64,000 nt of DNA, from NCBI RefSeq assembly GCF_011075055.1, contig NW_025401142.1, positions 1-64,000 of the forward strand, read 5' to 3'. The notes beneath the pieces are model-generated. The model saw nothing but the letters and a program-made list of their open reading frames with translations, made no database searches and had not been told where the DNA came from. The position numbers and the translations under genes are program-made. This document shows, piece after piece, positions 1 through 12,600 of this stretch. Source of the stretch: Mangifera indica. Taxonomy: Eukaryota > Streptophyta > Magnoliopsida > Sapindales > Anacardiaceae. Positions within the stretch are counted from its first letter, which is position 1. The number at the start of each line of letters is the position of its first letter.

Positions 1-545
1 AACCTGCAGAAGTTTTACAGGCAAGTTCTTTCCTTTGAGGTAATTCAAATTCTTCAAATTAAGCATCCGTGATTCTATTTGCTTCCCCTCTTTGTATGAT
101 TATTGATTAATGTTAAAATCCTGCAAATATGAATTTCTAGATGAGAATATTTACACGGGTGAGACTAAATTCTTTCCTCCTTTCATTATTCCCGTCGTGC
201 AAAAGAGCATCTTATATATTTACGGGTTAGTAAATGCATTAACTTATTATGGTTCTATGGAAAAATTGACAGATTCTTGATAAACGGTTTTACAGAAGTA
301 AATAAAATGGAGCCTAGATTGAGAAATTTATCAATAAAAAGAGTGGAAAGATGATAAGTTAACTATTTTTCATTTGTTATGGCCTTTCCTATAGCTTCGT
401 CAGGAACGGGACCGGTGTATATGCCTGGACTCATAATTTAGTTTGTAGAAGTAATTGTTGAATCTTTATTATGACAAACTTAATTACGAGGAAGATGTAA
501 GAAATAACTAAAGTAAGAAATGTCTCCACTCCATCAAGTAGTCAA
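1..545. other. Intergenic, no supported gene
   Basis: I see no gene I can support here. The first 39 bases read open and end in a possible splice donor (GAG|GTAATT), so the end of an exon from a gene left of the window is possible. No protein family was recognised. Confidence 0.4.
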
Positions 546-1075
546 TGAGAGCGTTTACTATTGTAATATTATGTTTATGTGTATATATATTTTTATACAA
601 TTTTAATATATACATGATATGTTATTATATATTTAAATATTACTTTATCTTTAATTCAAAATCATTAAATCATATAATGACACATCATTTATACGTCTAA
701 ATTGTGTATTAAAAGTGATAAACATAGTTTTATTATTTCTAAAAGAACAATATTATGTATACCACTTTTTGGTATACAATTTGGGTATATAAATAAAGTG
801 TTATCGTGTGATTAAGTATTACTTTATTTTTAATTCAAAATCATGTAATCACATAATAATACATCATTTATGTATCTAAATTATGTATAAAAAAATATGC
901 AGACATAGTTTTATTGTTTCTAATATAACAATATTATATGTACACACTTTTAATATATAATTTAAATATAAATATAATGTATTATCACATGATTAAGTAT
1001 TATTTTATTTTCAATTTAAAATTATTAAATCACGTAATAATATATTATTTATATATTTAAATTTCTTTTAAAACT
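545..1075. repeat. Tandem array of three AT-rich palindromic MITE-like units
   Basis: Three units with a period of about 180 bp follow each other. Each joins a linker containing ACATAGTTTTATT (at about 723 and 903) to an AT-rich inverted repeat whose arms contain variants of ATGATGTGTTATCATATGATT. Palindrome cores lie near 593-712, 758-895 and 938-1073. The same palindrome family recurs singly at 1581-1710, 13085-13260, 15137-15273 and 31385-31545, which supports a mobile MITE-like origin followed by local tandem duplication. Superfamily is not assigned because clean target duplications were not found. Confidence 0.6.
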
Positions 1076-1580
1076 ATAATACGATTGGAATAGTACACCT
1101 TAGCCTAAATCTAGCAATAATTCATCTATTGTGAGGCATCCTAAAGAAACCAGATAATTCACCTATTCCAATTGGAGGAATTATTGTTCTGTAGATGGAT
1201 TGAGGACCAGTCCAGAACAATATAAGTCAAGTAGTTTAGAGCTCTGGGCTTTAAACCAGTCCAGAACTATAATTCCTCCAATTTGAATGCCGTGTAAGTA
1301 GGGTGGGGAATATCAGCTTTCCTAGAAACCGTGTGATTGACTTAGAGAAAAGTGGGAAGACTTAGAAAGAGACAGTTCTAATAAAAGAGAAAAGTGGGAA
1401 GACTTAGAGAAAAATATGCCGTGTAACCAGTCCAGAGCTGCATCATTCTTCCAATTACCGTATGATGAATTTTCAAATTCAAATGAAAGAGACAGTTCTA
1501 CAAACGTTAAGACCATTGACCACTTCGAAGTCTTTTGAGCATACTATTATAATTCAAATTCAATAAAGTTATGTATTTTC

Positions 1581-1710
1581 AATTTTGAGTATTCAATTAG
1601 ATACTAAATTAATATGTTATAATATGATTAAATAATTTTAAATTAAATATAAAATAATACTCATTCATATAATAATACATCGTATCTTAATTAAGTACTC
1701 AAAACTGAGT
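1581..1710. repeat. AT-rich palindromic MITE-like copy
   Basis: An inverted repeat with arms reading TTTTGAGTATTCAATTAG and its approximate complement at the right end sits about 320 bp upstream of the broken kinase. A counterpart lies at 15137-15273 in unit B, so it predates the duplication. Confidence 0.5.
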
Positions 1711-2026
1711 TAACATAGCACTGCTCATTGTTACACATGAAATATGGAGCAATCTTGTTTTTTTAAGGCTGATATGATAGTTGGGAAAAATTGTGGAAAA
1801 AAAAAAAAAAAAAACTAGAAAAGGAGAAGAAGAAAAGTCAGCATACCGCGAGTACAATATTGAATGGTAATGGATGAGTATTGAAAAGTCCAAGTCTTTC
1901 GAGCAACTTGACTTGGGGGAGACTCGATAAAGTTTCTTAGATCTTAAAAATATGCAGTCAGGATCCTCTTTAGTATTTAGCTCCAAGTCCATTCACTACA
2001 ATTGTATTTCATTTTTTTACATTAAA

Positions 2027-4376
2027 ATGCAGAGATTACATTTTCTTTTAATCCATTCTATCTTCTTGTTCTTCTTGTTTGAATCTTCTGTTGTTACAGC
2101 TCAACGAAGACAGTCTAATATAAGCCTGGGATCTTCTCTAGGACCTACCACAAACTCCTTATGGCCATCAAGTTCTAAACTCTACGCCTTCGGATTTTAT
2201 CCGCGAGGCAATGGCTATGCGGTTGGAATTTTTCTTGCCGGAATTCCTGAGAAAACTGTCGTTTGGACAGCAAACCGCGATGATCCGCCTGTTCCCAGCA
2301 ACACACCTTGCTATTGAATTCTGAAGGCAGGCTTGTCTTGCAATTAGCACAAGGCCAAGGTACTGATATTGCCAATCAGATTTCTGGGTCTGCCTCTTCT
2401 GCTTCCATGCTGGACTCTGGAAACTTTGTGCTTTACAACTCTAGTGGAGGAATAATATGGCAGAGTTTTGATCACCCAACTGATACTATTTTGCCAACTC
2501 AACGCCTCCTGGCAGGAAATGAGTTGTTTCCACGTGTTTCAGAAACAGATCCTTCCACAGGGAAATTCCGGCTTAAGATGCAAAGAGATGGGAACCTTGT
2601 TCAGTATCCAACGAATACCGATGACACAGCTCCATATGCCTATTATGCGTCCGGTACAGATGGGCGAGGTGATAATGTGACACTAAACCTTGGTGTTGAT
2701 GGCCATCTTTACCTGCTTAACTCCAGTGGCGTCAATATAAAGAATATTACACAAGGGTATCCAACAGGAGGAGTACTTTATTTAATGAGAGTTGATTGGG
2801 ATGGGATATTCAGATTATATTCACACAATTTGAGACCAAATGGCACATGGTCCGCCGTGTGGGAATCGTCCCAAAATAAGTGTGACCCTAAGGGTCTGTG
2901 TGGCCTTAACAGCTATTGTGTTTTGAATGATCAAAAACCTGATTGTAAATGTCTTCCAGGATTTGCCTTTGTGAACCAAGGCAATTGGACTTCCGGGGTG
3001 AAAGAGATTTCATTGCAGAAAGTTGCAGAAATGGGCACGGACCTGTCAAATTCAAGGTTGAACCATTGGAGAATACTCTCTGGGAAGATGTCTCATACTT
3101 TGATCTGTCAGAAACAACCAAGAAGACTGTCAACAAGCATGTTTGGCAGACTGCAATTGCGAAGCTGCCCTCTTCCAGAGTGATGATAGTACCTGCAGAA
3201 TGCAAAGGCTTCCTTTGAGATTTGGGAGAAGATATCTGGATAGTGGATCAAAGCATTTTGCTTTCATCAAGGTAGGAATTGCGTCCTCTGATATTAACAA
3301 TGTGGCTGGAGGGAAGAAATACCTCAGAACCGGTTTGATAATTACACTAAGCTGTGTATTTGGCGCTTCTATATTTGTTGTTTTGGCAACTTGTGGGATT
3401 TTCATCCACAGATATCAAGCCTGGTCATACAAAAGAATTCCTGGAAATGGTAATTTCAAGTTTTGTGAGGATATTGCACCAATATCATTTACTTTTGCAG
3501 AGATCGAAAAAATAACTGATAGTTTCAAGGAAGAGATTGGAAAAGGATCTTCAGGTATAGTTTACAAAGGGATTATGATGCATTGCAATAAGTTTGTAGC
3601 TATCAAGAAATTAGAGAAGGTCTTAGCTGAAGGGGAGAGGGAATTTCTGACTGAGATAAAGGTAATTGGGAGAACCCATCACAAGAATTTAGTTCGTTTG
3701 CTTGGTTATTCCTTTGATGGACCCAACAAAGTGTTAGTATAGAGTACATGAGCAATGGTTCTCTCGCTGATCTACTTTTCACACCTGAAAAACAGCTTAA
3801 TTGGATAGAAAGAATGGGCATTGCTCTAGATATAGGACGAGGAATTCTTTATCTACATGATGAGTGTGAAACGCAAATCATCCATTGTGACATAAAACCT
3901 CACAACGTACTCATGGATGAAATAGGTGCGCGAAAATTGCTGACTTTGGATTGGCAAAGCTATTGAAACCAGACCAAACTAACACTTTCACCGGCATAAG
4001 AGGAACGAGAGGATATGTTGCGCCAGAATGGCATCGAAATCTACCTATTACAGTGAAAGCAGATGTTTATAGTTTTGGAGTGGTGTTGTTAGAGATCATA
4101 TGCTGTCGAAGATGTATGGACCAAAACTTTCCAGACGATCAAGTTGTTCTCGAAGATTGGGTTTATCAATGTTTTGATGGTGGTGAGTTGAGGCAACTGG
4201 TAGGAAATGAAGAGGTTGATCTAAAACAACTGGAGAGGATGGTCAAAGTTGCACTTTGGTGCATTCTTGATGAGCCATCACTACGCCCTTCAATGAAGAA
4301 AGTTTTACTTATGCTAGAAGGAACTGTTGAGATTCCAATTCCTCCAAGTCCTACTTCTTTTCTTACTTGCATTTGA
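2027..4376 (+). pseudogene. G-type lectin receptor-like kinase, broken copy (unit A)
   Basis: This is the unit A twin of the intact kinase at 15591-17948. It reads as signal peptide (MQRLHFLL...), B-lectin domain, EGF-like cysteines, PAN-like domain, one membrane helix and a Ser/Thr kinase with GKGSSG loop, VAIKK, HCDIKPHN and GTRGYVAPE motifs. Against the twin I count five single-base deletions, near 2307, 2998, 3120, 3740 (which creates a TAG directly after LVLV) and 3925, each shifting the frame. No in-frame stop from base substitution was seen once frames are followed. A W-box (TTGACT, 1908-1913) lies upstream, as in the twin. The protein cannot be made whole from this sequence. The pattern fits either a young pseudogene or residual assembly indels. 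Confidence 0.88.
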
Positions 4377-5105
4377 GTCCTAGTAAAGAAAATATAACCC
4401 AATGGATTTGCCAGTTTCATTTCCTTCTTTCAAATGTATTTATGTAGTTTAAAGAGTGAATATATGTTCCACTTCCACTCATACAATAATAATCATTCTT
4501 TTTGTATATCTAAAATCATAATTTAGAATAAGGTAAGTTCATTGGCAACAGAGTAGGCTCCACAATTTAATTTTACTATGTTAACAAATTTTTAACTCAT
4601 GCAATTTTTGTTGCTTGAATGCTCGCACTTTTATCAACTGCCTTTAGGGGTTTATTGCTTGATTAATTCAAATTTATCTAAAAATATTTAGTTTTGGATT
4701 GTTAAACCATTTTTCTTTTAACAGAAAGTGAAAATCCTAAACAAAATATTTTTCAGAGATTGAAGCCACCCTGATAATCCACTTGAGTATAACCACGGAA
4801 TGCTAGTAAGGTTTGTTGCTAGAAGGCATACAAAATCTGACTGTTCTTCACTATTTTTGACTCACAACTACTGTATTAAATAAATCAAAATTTCACAAAC
4901 ATAATAGAGGTTTAAACCCAGACCTTCATCTTAGAACGTTTAATACTTTATCAGTTTTGCTAACATTTGAAGTCCTGTTCTTCACTACTTATACATACCA
5001 TTAGAAAAATGCAAATGTCACATTCATAAAATACTATGTTCCCACTGGTGTAAGTTAGTTTATTACTTAGTTCTCAGGATTGTAACAAAAACGAAAACAC
5101 AACAA
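4377..5105. other. Intergenic between kinase copy and lectin fragment
   Basis: This is the 3' flank of the broken kinase. It matches 17949-19150 of unit B apart from the MITE there, and it is the empty site for that MITE (GCTAACATTTGAAGTCC near 4965). No gene is seen. Confidence 0.6.
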
Positions 5106-5111
5106 AATTGG

Positions 5112-6320
5112 TTGCCATCTTTCTGTTATGCTAATATAAGTTCGGGTGCTTTCTTATCGACCACAGGAAACTCCTCATGGCTGTCGTCTTTTGGTTTATA
5201 TGATTTTCGATTCTATGAAAGAGTGAATGGTTTTAAGGCGGGAATTTTTATTGCCAGAATAGATAGGAAAATTGTTGTTTGGACAGCGAATTATGACAAC
5301 CTCCAGTTGCCGCCGATGTTACATTGATTCTTAAATGCGCTGGTAGATTCATTCAACAATCACTAAAAGGTCAGGAGACATGCATTGTGTGAATTTCTAA
5401 ACCTTTTGCAAAAGCACCGATGCTTTACTCAGGGAATTTTATTTTCTATAATTCTGATGAGGTCATATGGCAGAATTTGTACTCCCTACCAGTTCAACGT
5501 CTCCTAGAGGGATAAAGATGGTTTCAAGAGTCTTGGAAACCAATCAATCAACCGGGATGTTTTTGCTTAAGATGTAGAAATATGAAAACCTTGTACAGTA
5601 CCCAAAGGATACTACAGACAGAAGAACACATGCATATTGGCTATCTTGAAGAGCCAGAACGGGTAACAATGTGTCGTTAAACCTGGATGTTGATGGCCCT
5701 TTTTACCTGCTTAAAGAGGACCCTTAGGAACCCATAAGTGTTTACCTAAAGGTCTTTGTAGCCTTAATGTGTATTCTGTTCAAATGATTAGGAGATCAGG
5801 TGTCATTGTCTTCCAGGATATGCAAGAATTAAAGAGGGCAGCTGAGTTTCAGGCTGTCAAAAGAATTTCTCAGCAAAAAGTTGCAAAAGGTAGGCTGGAA
5901 ATATCAAGTACACCATTGAGACAGTAATATTTCATTGGAAGATGGTTCATATTCCAATCCAAAATCACAATCCAAGGAAGAATGTGAAGCAGCAAGTTTA
6001 AAAGATTGTTTCTGTGAAGCTGCAATATTCAAAGATAAGGAAAATGCACAAAACACAAACTTCCCATGAGATATGGACCATGACAATAGGGAAATTCAAA
6101 CTATATCATAATCAAAGCAGGTAATTCAACATCTGCATTTGCCACCAAAGGAGAAGCTGCCAATAAAGGAAGCAAAAAAGAGCATCAAGCAGATATTTTA
6201 ATTGCCAGTGTTTCACTGACTTCTTTTACACTCACTATTTTGACAGTTGGAACCCTCATTTACAGGAATCAAGTTTGCACATATAATAGCATTTGCACCA
6301 ACAGCAAAATTCTATTATAT
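5112..6320 (+). pseudogene. Degenerate G-type lectin receptor-kinase fragment (unit A, first)
   Basis: Scattered reading frames recover parts of a receptor of the same family. A B-lectin start lies at 5112-5327 (LSSFGLYDFRFYER and KIVVWTANYDN). It is followed by remnants of the second lectin half (5420-5520), the EGF/PAN region (5740-6090) and a membrane segment near 6200-6270. Many stops and indels interrupt it, and no kinase domain follows. A match lies at 19154-20325 in unit B, so the decay predates the duplication. It is not expected to encode a protein. Confidence 0.7.
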
Positions 6321-6429
6321 GATGGTTGAAAGAGACGTTTCAGATAGCTGCAGACGAAGCTTCTGCAATAATGACTGAAGGATAGTTAGATAATTAATTC
6401 AAAAATTTATTAGCAGATAATAAAATTAA

Positions 6430-7745
6430 CAGATGTTACATCAACACTTAAATTTGCTGGTCGATTCATTCAACAATCACTAGAAGGTCAGGAGACATCC
6501 ATTGTGTGAATTTCTAAACCTTTTGCAAAAGCATGAATGCTTAATTCAGTAAATTTTATTTTCTATAATTCTGATAAGGTCCTATGGCAGAATTTTGTAC
6601 ACCCCACCAACACATTGTTACCATGTCAACATCTCTTAGCAGGGAAACAAGTGGTTTCTCGAGCCTTGGAAACTAATCAATCAACCAGGATGTTTTGGCT
6701 TAAGATGCAGAAGGATGAAATCCTTGTGCAATACCCAAAGGATACTACAGACAGAAGCACACATGCCTATTGGCTATGGCAATGTGTCGTTAAACGTGGA
6801 TGTTGATGGCCATTTTTACCTGCTCAATTAAACAGATTTCAATATAAATAATACTACATCAGGAGACAATTCTACAGAAGCAACAATCTATCTGATGAAA
6901 ATTAATATGGATGTGATCTTTCAACTCTATTCAAATAAATTAAAACATAACAACAATAGGTCAATTCTCTGGGCTTCCTTAAGTGTTCACCCATGGGACT
7001 CTGTAGCCTTAAAGGGTATTGTGTTCAAAACAATCAAGAAATCAGGCGTCGATGTCTTCCAGGATATGCAAGAATCAAAGAGGGCAGCTGAGCCTCAGGC
7101 TGTCAAAAGAATTTCTCAGCAGAAAGTTGCAAAAGCTAGGTTGGAACATCAAGTACACCAATGAGACAGTAATATTTCATGAGAAGATGGTTCATATTCC
7201 GATCCGAAATCACAATCCAAGGAAGAATGTGAAGAAGCAAGTTTGAAAGATTGTTTCTGTCAAGCTGCAATATTCAAAGACATGGAAAATGCACAATACA
7301 CAAACTTCCCATGACACATGGGCCATGAAAACAGGGAAATTGAAACTATATCATAATCAAAGCAGATAATTCAACATCTGCATTTGCCACCAAAGGAGGG
7401 GCTGCCAATAAAGGAAGCAAAAAAGAGCTTCAAACAGATATTTTAATTGCCAGTGTTTCACTGACTGCCTTTACACTCATTATTTTGACAGTTGGAATCC
7501 TCATTTACAGGAATCCAATTTGCACATATAATAGCATTTGCACCAATGGCAAAATTCTATTAGAAGAGGACGTTGGTCCAAAATGATTTACTAACTCGGA
7601 ACTATTGGAAGTGACTAACCATTTCAATGAAGAGATTTGGTAGAGGAGCATTTGGGACAATTTTGCAGGGAAAATATTTAAGAGAGTTATTTGTTCCCAG
7701 GATGTTTGTGGTGTGTGTAACTTCATTTCTTCAAGAATGCTGTGA
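6430..7745 (+). pseudogene. Degenerate G-type lectin receptor-kinase fragment (unit A, second)
   Basis: This is a second decayed copy arranged in tandem with the previous fragment. It lacks the first half of the lectin domain and starts at the MLNSVNFIFYNSDKVLWQNF stretch (6537). It runs through EGF/PAN remnants (7010-7330) and a membrane segment (about 7440-7510), then enters the start of a kinase domain near 7565-7690 (VTNHFNEEI followed by a glycine-loop remnant) before homology ends. A stop precedes the kinase start and an extra base breaks the glycine loop that is still readable in unit B. Its counterpart is 20440-21770. Confidence 0.7.
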
Positions 7746-7749
7746 GTAG

Positions 7750-8985
7750 GTTCATTTGAACTAATATTAGAGACGCTTGCTTAACGATTTGCTTCTAAAG
7801 AGAATCAAATCCGACCTCCTACCCAAAAAAATTGAAGGAAAAACTAAAAAACTAACCAAATTAGAGTCACAACTCTCCTTGTCCAAACACAAGAACAATC
7901 TAAGACTAAAAGGAATCAACTTTGTCTTCTCTCATTTTCTGAATTTTGAATATGGAAAATATGAAATGATTTTCATGAAATTCATGTTGTCATGTAACTC
8001 TTACATTAAAATAATATCTACAAGATGTTCCTGGATTGAGTGAATTCATTTAACTTCACTTGAAAAACAAAAATATCAAATAGAAAGAAAATGAGAGGCA
8101 AAGTTTGCAACATAAGCCAAGAAAGTCGGACACTTTGTCGAATTCCTCTACACATCAATACTCTAAAGTTAACATTTTCTCCAATTCTGCTCAAACTGTC
8201 TAGAAATTTCAATTTGGACACAAAGCACTCAACAAAAGTTGAGAGGAAAATCAAGAATCTTAACGATAATCTTACAAAAAATAGTAAAGACAAAAATAAA
8301 TAGAGTTCAAACACAGAAATAATACAGATTTACATAGTTCGGATTGGGTTTTCTGTAGGAGAGTTAGTACGTGCTGGTGCTTCACATGCTAGTGCTTCAC
8401 AGAAAGGGAAATGTTCTTAAGGCAATTTTTGTGTGGCTTTCAATGCTAAATTCTAGTTTGAATGGCTGCTATTATACAATGGTTGAGAGAGACATTTCAC
8501 ATAGCTGCAGACCAAGCTTCTGCAGTAATTGACTGAAGGATAATTAGATTATTAATCCAGATATTTATTAGCAGATTACTTGATAAGAAACTACAAGCCA
8601 GCAATAAATAATTGGACCATAGCTACATTCATCGTGTGGTGACTGTATTTTATCCTTGATATAAATTCAAAAGAAAATCTCAACCAAAAATAAATTGAAG
8701 AGAAGAAGATAATAGATGGGAAAGGATTCATGATAAAAACGACCTAATTAGAAAACAATACATAGTAAAATTAAACTACAGTACTCTTGCAGTAACAACT
8801 CTAACTAATACAGATAACCTTTTGCAGGTGAAGTATGACAACCAATACCTGTTCTGAAGCATCCTAATCTTCATCATGCCAATATTTCAGAGTCAACTGC
8901 TGAATGAATCATCCCGATTATCCAGCTTTTGTTGGGATGAAGAAAGGAATTCAAGCAAACAGATGCACATCTATTATTTCACCTT
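7750..8985. other. Intergenic between receptor fragments and DUF167 gene
   Basis: No gene is supported. Short frames at 8018-8314 recur in unit B only because the whole segment is duplicated. The stretch 8330-8590 resembles 6325-6420 and 43400-43590, so it is a local repeat linked to the receptor fragments. Confidence 0.55.
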
Positions 8986-8990
8986 TTAGT

Positions 8991-9926
<936 letters not shown>

Positions 9927-9989
9927 ATCGGTCCGTCCAGTTTGGCAACGGGGAATGTTTAGCGCGATGAGTGCTCAACGTTGAGCAAT

Positions 9990-10030
9990 AGAGGTGGGCC
10001 GTCACGGCCCCAAAAAAATACCAGCCCATG
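9990..10030 (-). promoter_or_regulatory. Site II-like promoter elements of DUF167 gene (unit A)
   Basis: About 70-105 bp upstream of the DUF167 start codon lie TGGGCC (9995-10000, plus strand) and TGGGCT (10028-10023, minus strand). They surround the odd palindrome GGGCCGTCACGGCCC (9996-10010). TGGGCY site II elements are known TCP-factor sites in plant housekeeping promoters. Use here is inferred. Confidence 0.45.
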
Positions 10031-10039
10031 GCCGGTGCA

Positions 10040-10690
10040 TGCTCAGCCTTGAGACGGTTTGCCTACACTTACTTGATTACTCTCCAGCATTGATGTAGTA
10101 GTTGTTGTCTATAGTTATTTGTTTATTTATTTATTTTCTATAAATATTACCCTAATTTTATTCCATTTTTTCGTAACTGTTCAACTTTCATTTCTCAAAT
10201 CAAAGTAATATAATCTCTTTTAATTCTTAATTTTTTTCATTTTATTTTAATTTTTATAATTTTTTCAATTATATTTCTTTTCTCAAAATCATTTCAACAA
10301 GGGTTATAATTCAAAAAATTCAATTATTTTTAATTATTTTAACAGTAATTATTTTTTATTATTTTAGATGAAAAATCACAATCACAATTGCGAATACCAA
10401 AAAAATGAAAAAAAAGCCAAAAGTTTGGAAGCACTTTAGTTTTAATATACAACTATAAACATGTTAACTAAAATGTTAACTATTTCATAATTTATTTTTA
10501 ATATACAACTATAAACATGTTAACTATTTCACAATTACGAAAATGTTATTACTCAATATTTTAATATACAACTATAAACATGTTAACTAAAAAGCTTTTA
10601 TTTTTTAGTTAACATATTTGAGAAGTTGAATATGATGTAATGAATATTTTAGAACCTTTAAAAAAATTCCTCTATTCAATTTTTTTACAA
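10040..10690. other. AT-rich intergenic sequence
   Basis: Very AT-rich DNA with a short repeated phrase, ATATACAACTATAAACATGT, three times between about 10445 and 10590. No gene is seen. Most of it is absent from unit B, where homology resumes near 24620. Confidence 0.5.
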
Positions 10691-10699
10691 TTTATTATG

Positions 10700-11560
10700 A
10701 ATAAACAATTTGTTAGAAATTATCGGGGAAATTTTGGAGACCCCTTTATTATTGACAATAGAATGTGTTAGAAAATTTTTACCTAAAATGTGTTTAAATT
10801 ATGAAATAGATAGAAGTTTGGGTTTATTTAAAGGTAAATAATATCTTTGGTCTATCATCACGAAAGATATACAATAGGTAGTTTCAAACTTTTTTTTGGT
10901 GAATTTACAAATTACATAAATATTGATTATTTGTCTGAAATTTTGAGTGAAAATGATCAATTTGGTATTATTGCATAGTGGAGAGCATATAAAAAATATT
11001 TTTCAATACCAACTTTTAGTGTTAGTGATGTGTATTAGATGATATATGATTAAGTTTATATTCAAGTATTTTTTAAAATATTATATGCAGGAAAGATTGA
11101 GAGACTGTGGATTTCAAATTGCAAAATCGGGTTGTTAAAATTATATTTAAAAATTTTAAAAATTCAGATATAGTTCAAAGTAAAAATATATTATACTTGT
11201 AAATTATAATACATATCATTTTTTTTTTTCATGTATGATTTTCTTTATTTTATTGGTTTGATTATCTTTTATCGTATTACTGAGATTTTTTTCTTCCATA
11301 AACAAGAGTTTTTAAATAAAATTTTATAAATACTATCCTCATGTAACTTAAAAAATTATGAATTTTAATAATTTTACAAAAAATAAAAAGTTTAATTATT
11401 GACGAACTGGCTCATAAAACATGCAGGTTAGCTCATCAAAAAGCTCACAAAAGCACGCTTGTCATGCTATGGGCCATGTTTTGAGCCTTTCAAAAATGCA
11501 AGATGGCCTCAAGCACGGTATGACAAGGTTTGTAATATAATGAGTTATGCTAAATTTAAA
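10700..11560 (+). pseudogene. Degenerate hAT-like transposase 3' relic (unit A)
   Basis: A broken frame around 10900-11010 reads YLSEILSENDQFGIIA, then a stop, then WRAYKKYFSIPTFSV. This resembles the WW-R-x-x-x-K-x-F-P part of the hAT C-terminal dimerisation domain. Downstream, 11400-11520 has repeated GCTC/GGCC phrases like those at hAT ends. A matching relic lies at 24630-25560. The call rests on weak similarity. Confidence 0.35.
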
Positions 11561-12600
11561 TTGGTCAAACCCATCGTAAATTTTACTGAATGAGATACTA
11601 AGATCCTCAACTATTAATTAGTAGTTGGAGATTTAAATTTAAAAGGTTAACTTATTTTTCGTTTCTTTTTGAAAATTAAAGAATAAATATAATTAGTTAT
11701 TAAATAATATTTTCTTTAATTTGTTGTTGGAATTTTCTAACTTAAAATAATATAACCATTAACATTTATTGAATTCGTTTGGTTCAATTTCTTTCAATAA
11801 AAATTATTACTATACTTAAGTTTTTGTAAATGGTTACTTGCCTAGTGAAGATTTTTTTTTTTTCGTAAAAAATTTTCAACTCAAATTTTATTTTAACCAA
11901 AAATCCTAAAACGTTATTTAAAATTATAAAAAATAAAATAAAAATTATCAACGAGAAGCCCAATAAAATTATAAATATTTACTATTAGTATCCTCTATTG
12001 ATATAGAAGTTTTTACCAACAAAAATTAAACCAAACTTTAGTGGATTTATAAGTAAGAATACGAAAAGACAAACAAAAGAAAATAAAGAGTGAGTTATTA
12101 ATGTGGTTTATCTGATAATAGTAAGCGTTGACAATCACGGTGTTATTATTACTAAAACAATAGCATAGTTATATTATTGAAACAATTAATTAATAAGAAT
12201 ATCTTTTTGTGTGTTCACTCTTTCTATCATTTTTTTTATTATTAATAATGTATAGCATTGAAAGTTAAAGTTATATGTAGCATTATCTTCTAAAACATGG
12301 AAGTTGATGGTTTGATAGACGTTGTCGTGATCCTGGTATTATAGGAAAGTAATTGCACTTCAGTTGTGATTATTAAAGTTAGGGAAAGTGACTCCAAGAT
12401 AATATGAAACAATTATTTAATGTTCAATATATTACAATAATCATGATAGATTTGGTTCTTATTTCCTATTTATGGATTCTTGATGAGGTCACATATGGTT
12501 TAAAACATTTTCTTCAAGTTATGAGCTAAAGTAATGTTTATTTGTCAGTTGTGGATCACATTAACAGGTCCTATTGTTATTTAAACAAACGTTAATCACC
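11560..12600. other. Intergenic; contains the empty site of the unit B hAT element
   Basis: AT-rich sequence matching 25560-25918 joined directly to 30286-30890 of unit B. Near 11992 the text TATCCTCTATTGATATAGAAG is the uninterrupted target of the hAT insertion. No gene is seen. Confidence 0.6.

Noticed and set aside
1..39. Open stretch ending in a GT donor, possible exon end
   Set aside because: Only 13 codons with no recognised family, and the next possible exon at 141 does not give a consistent frame.
8018..8314. Frames on both strands conserved at 22091-22314
   Set aside because: Conservation is explained by the segmental duplication, and the translations look low-complexity with no domain.
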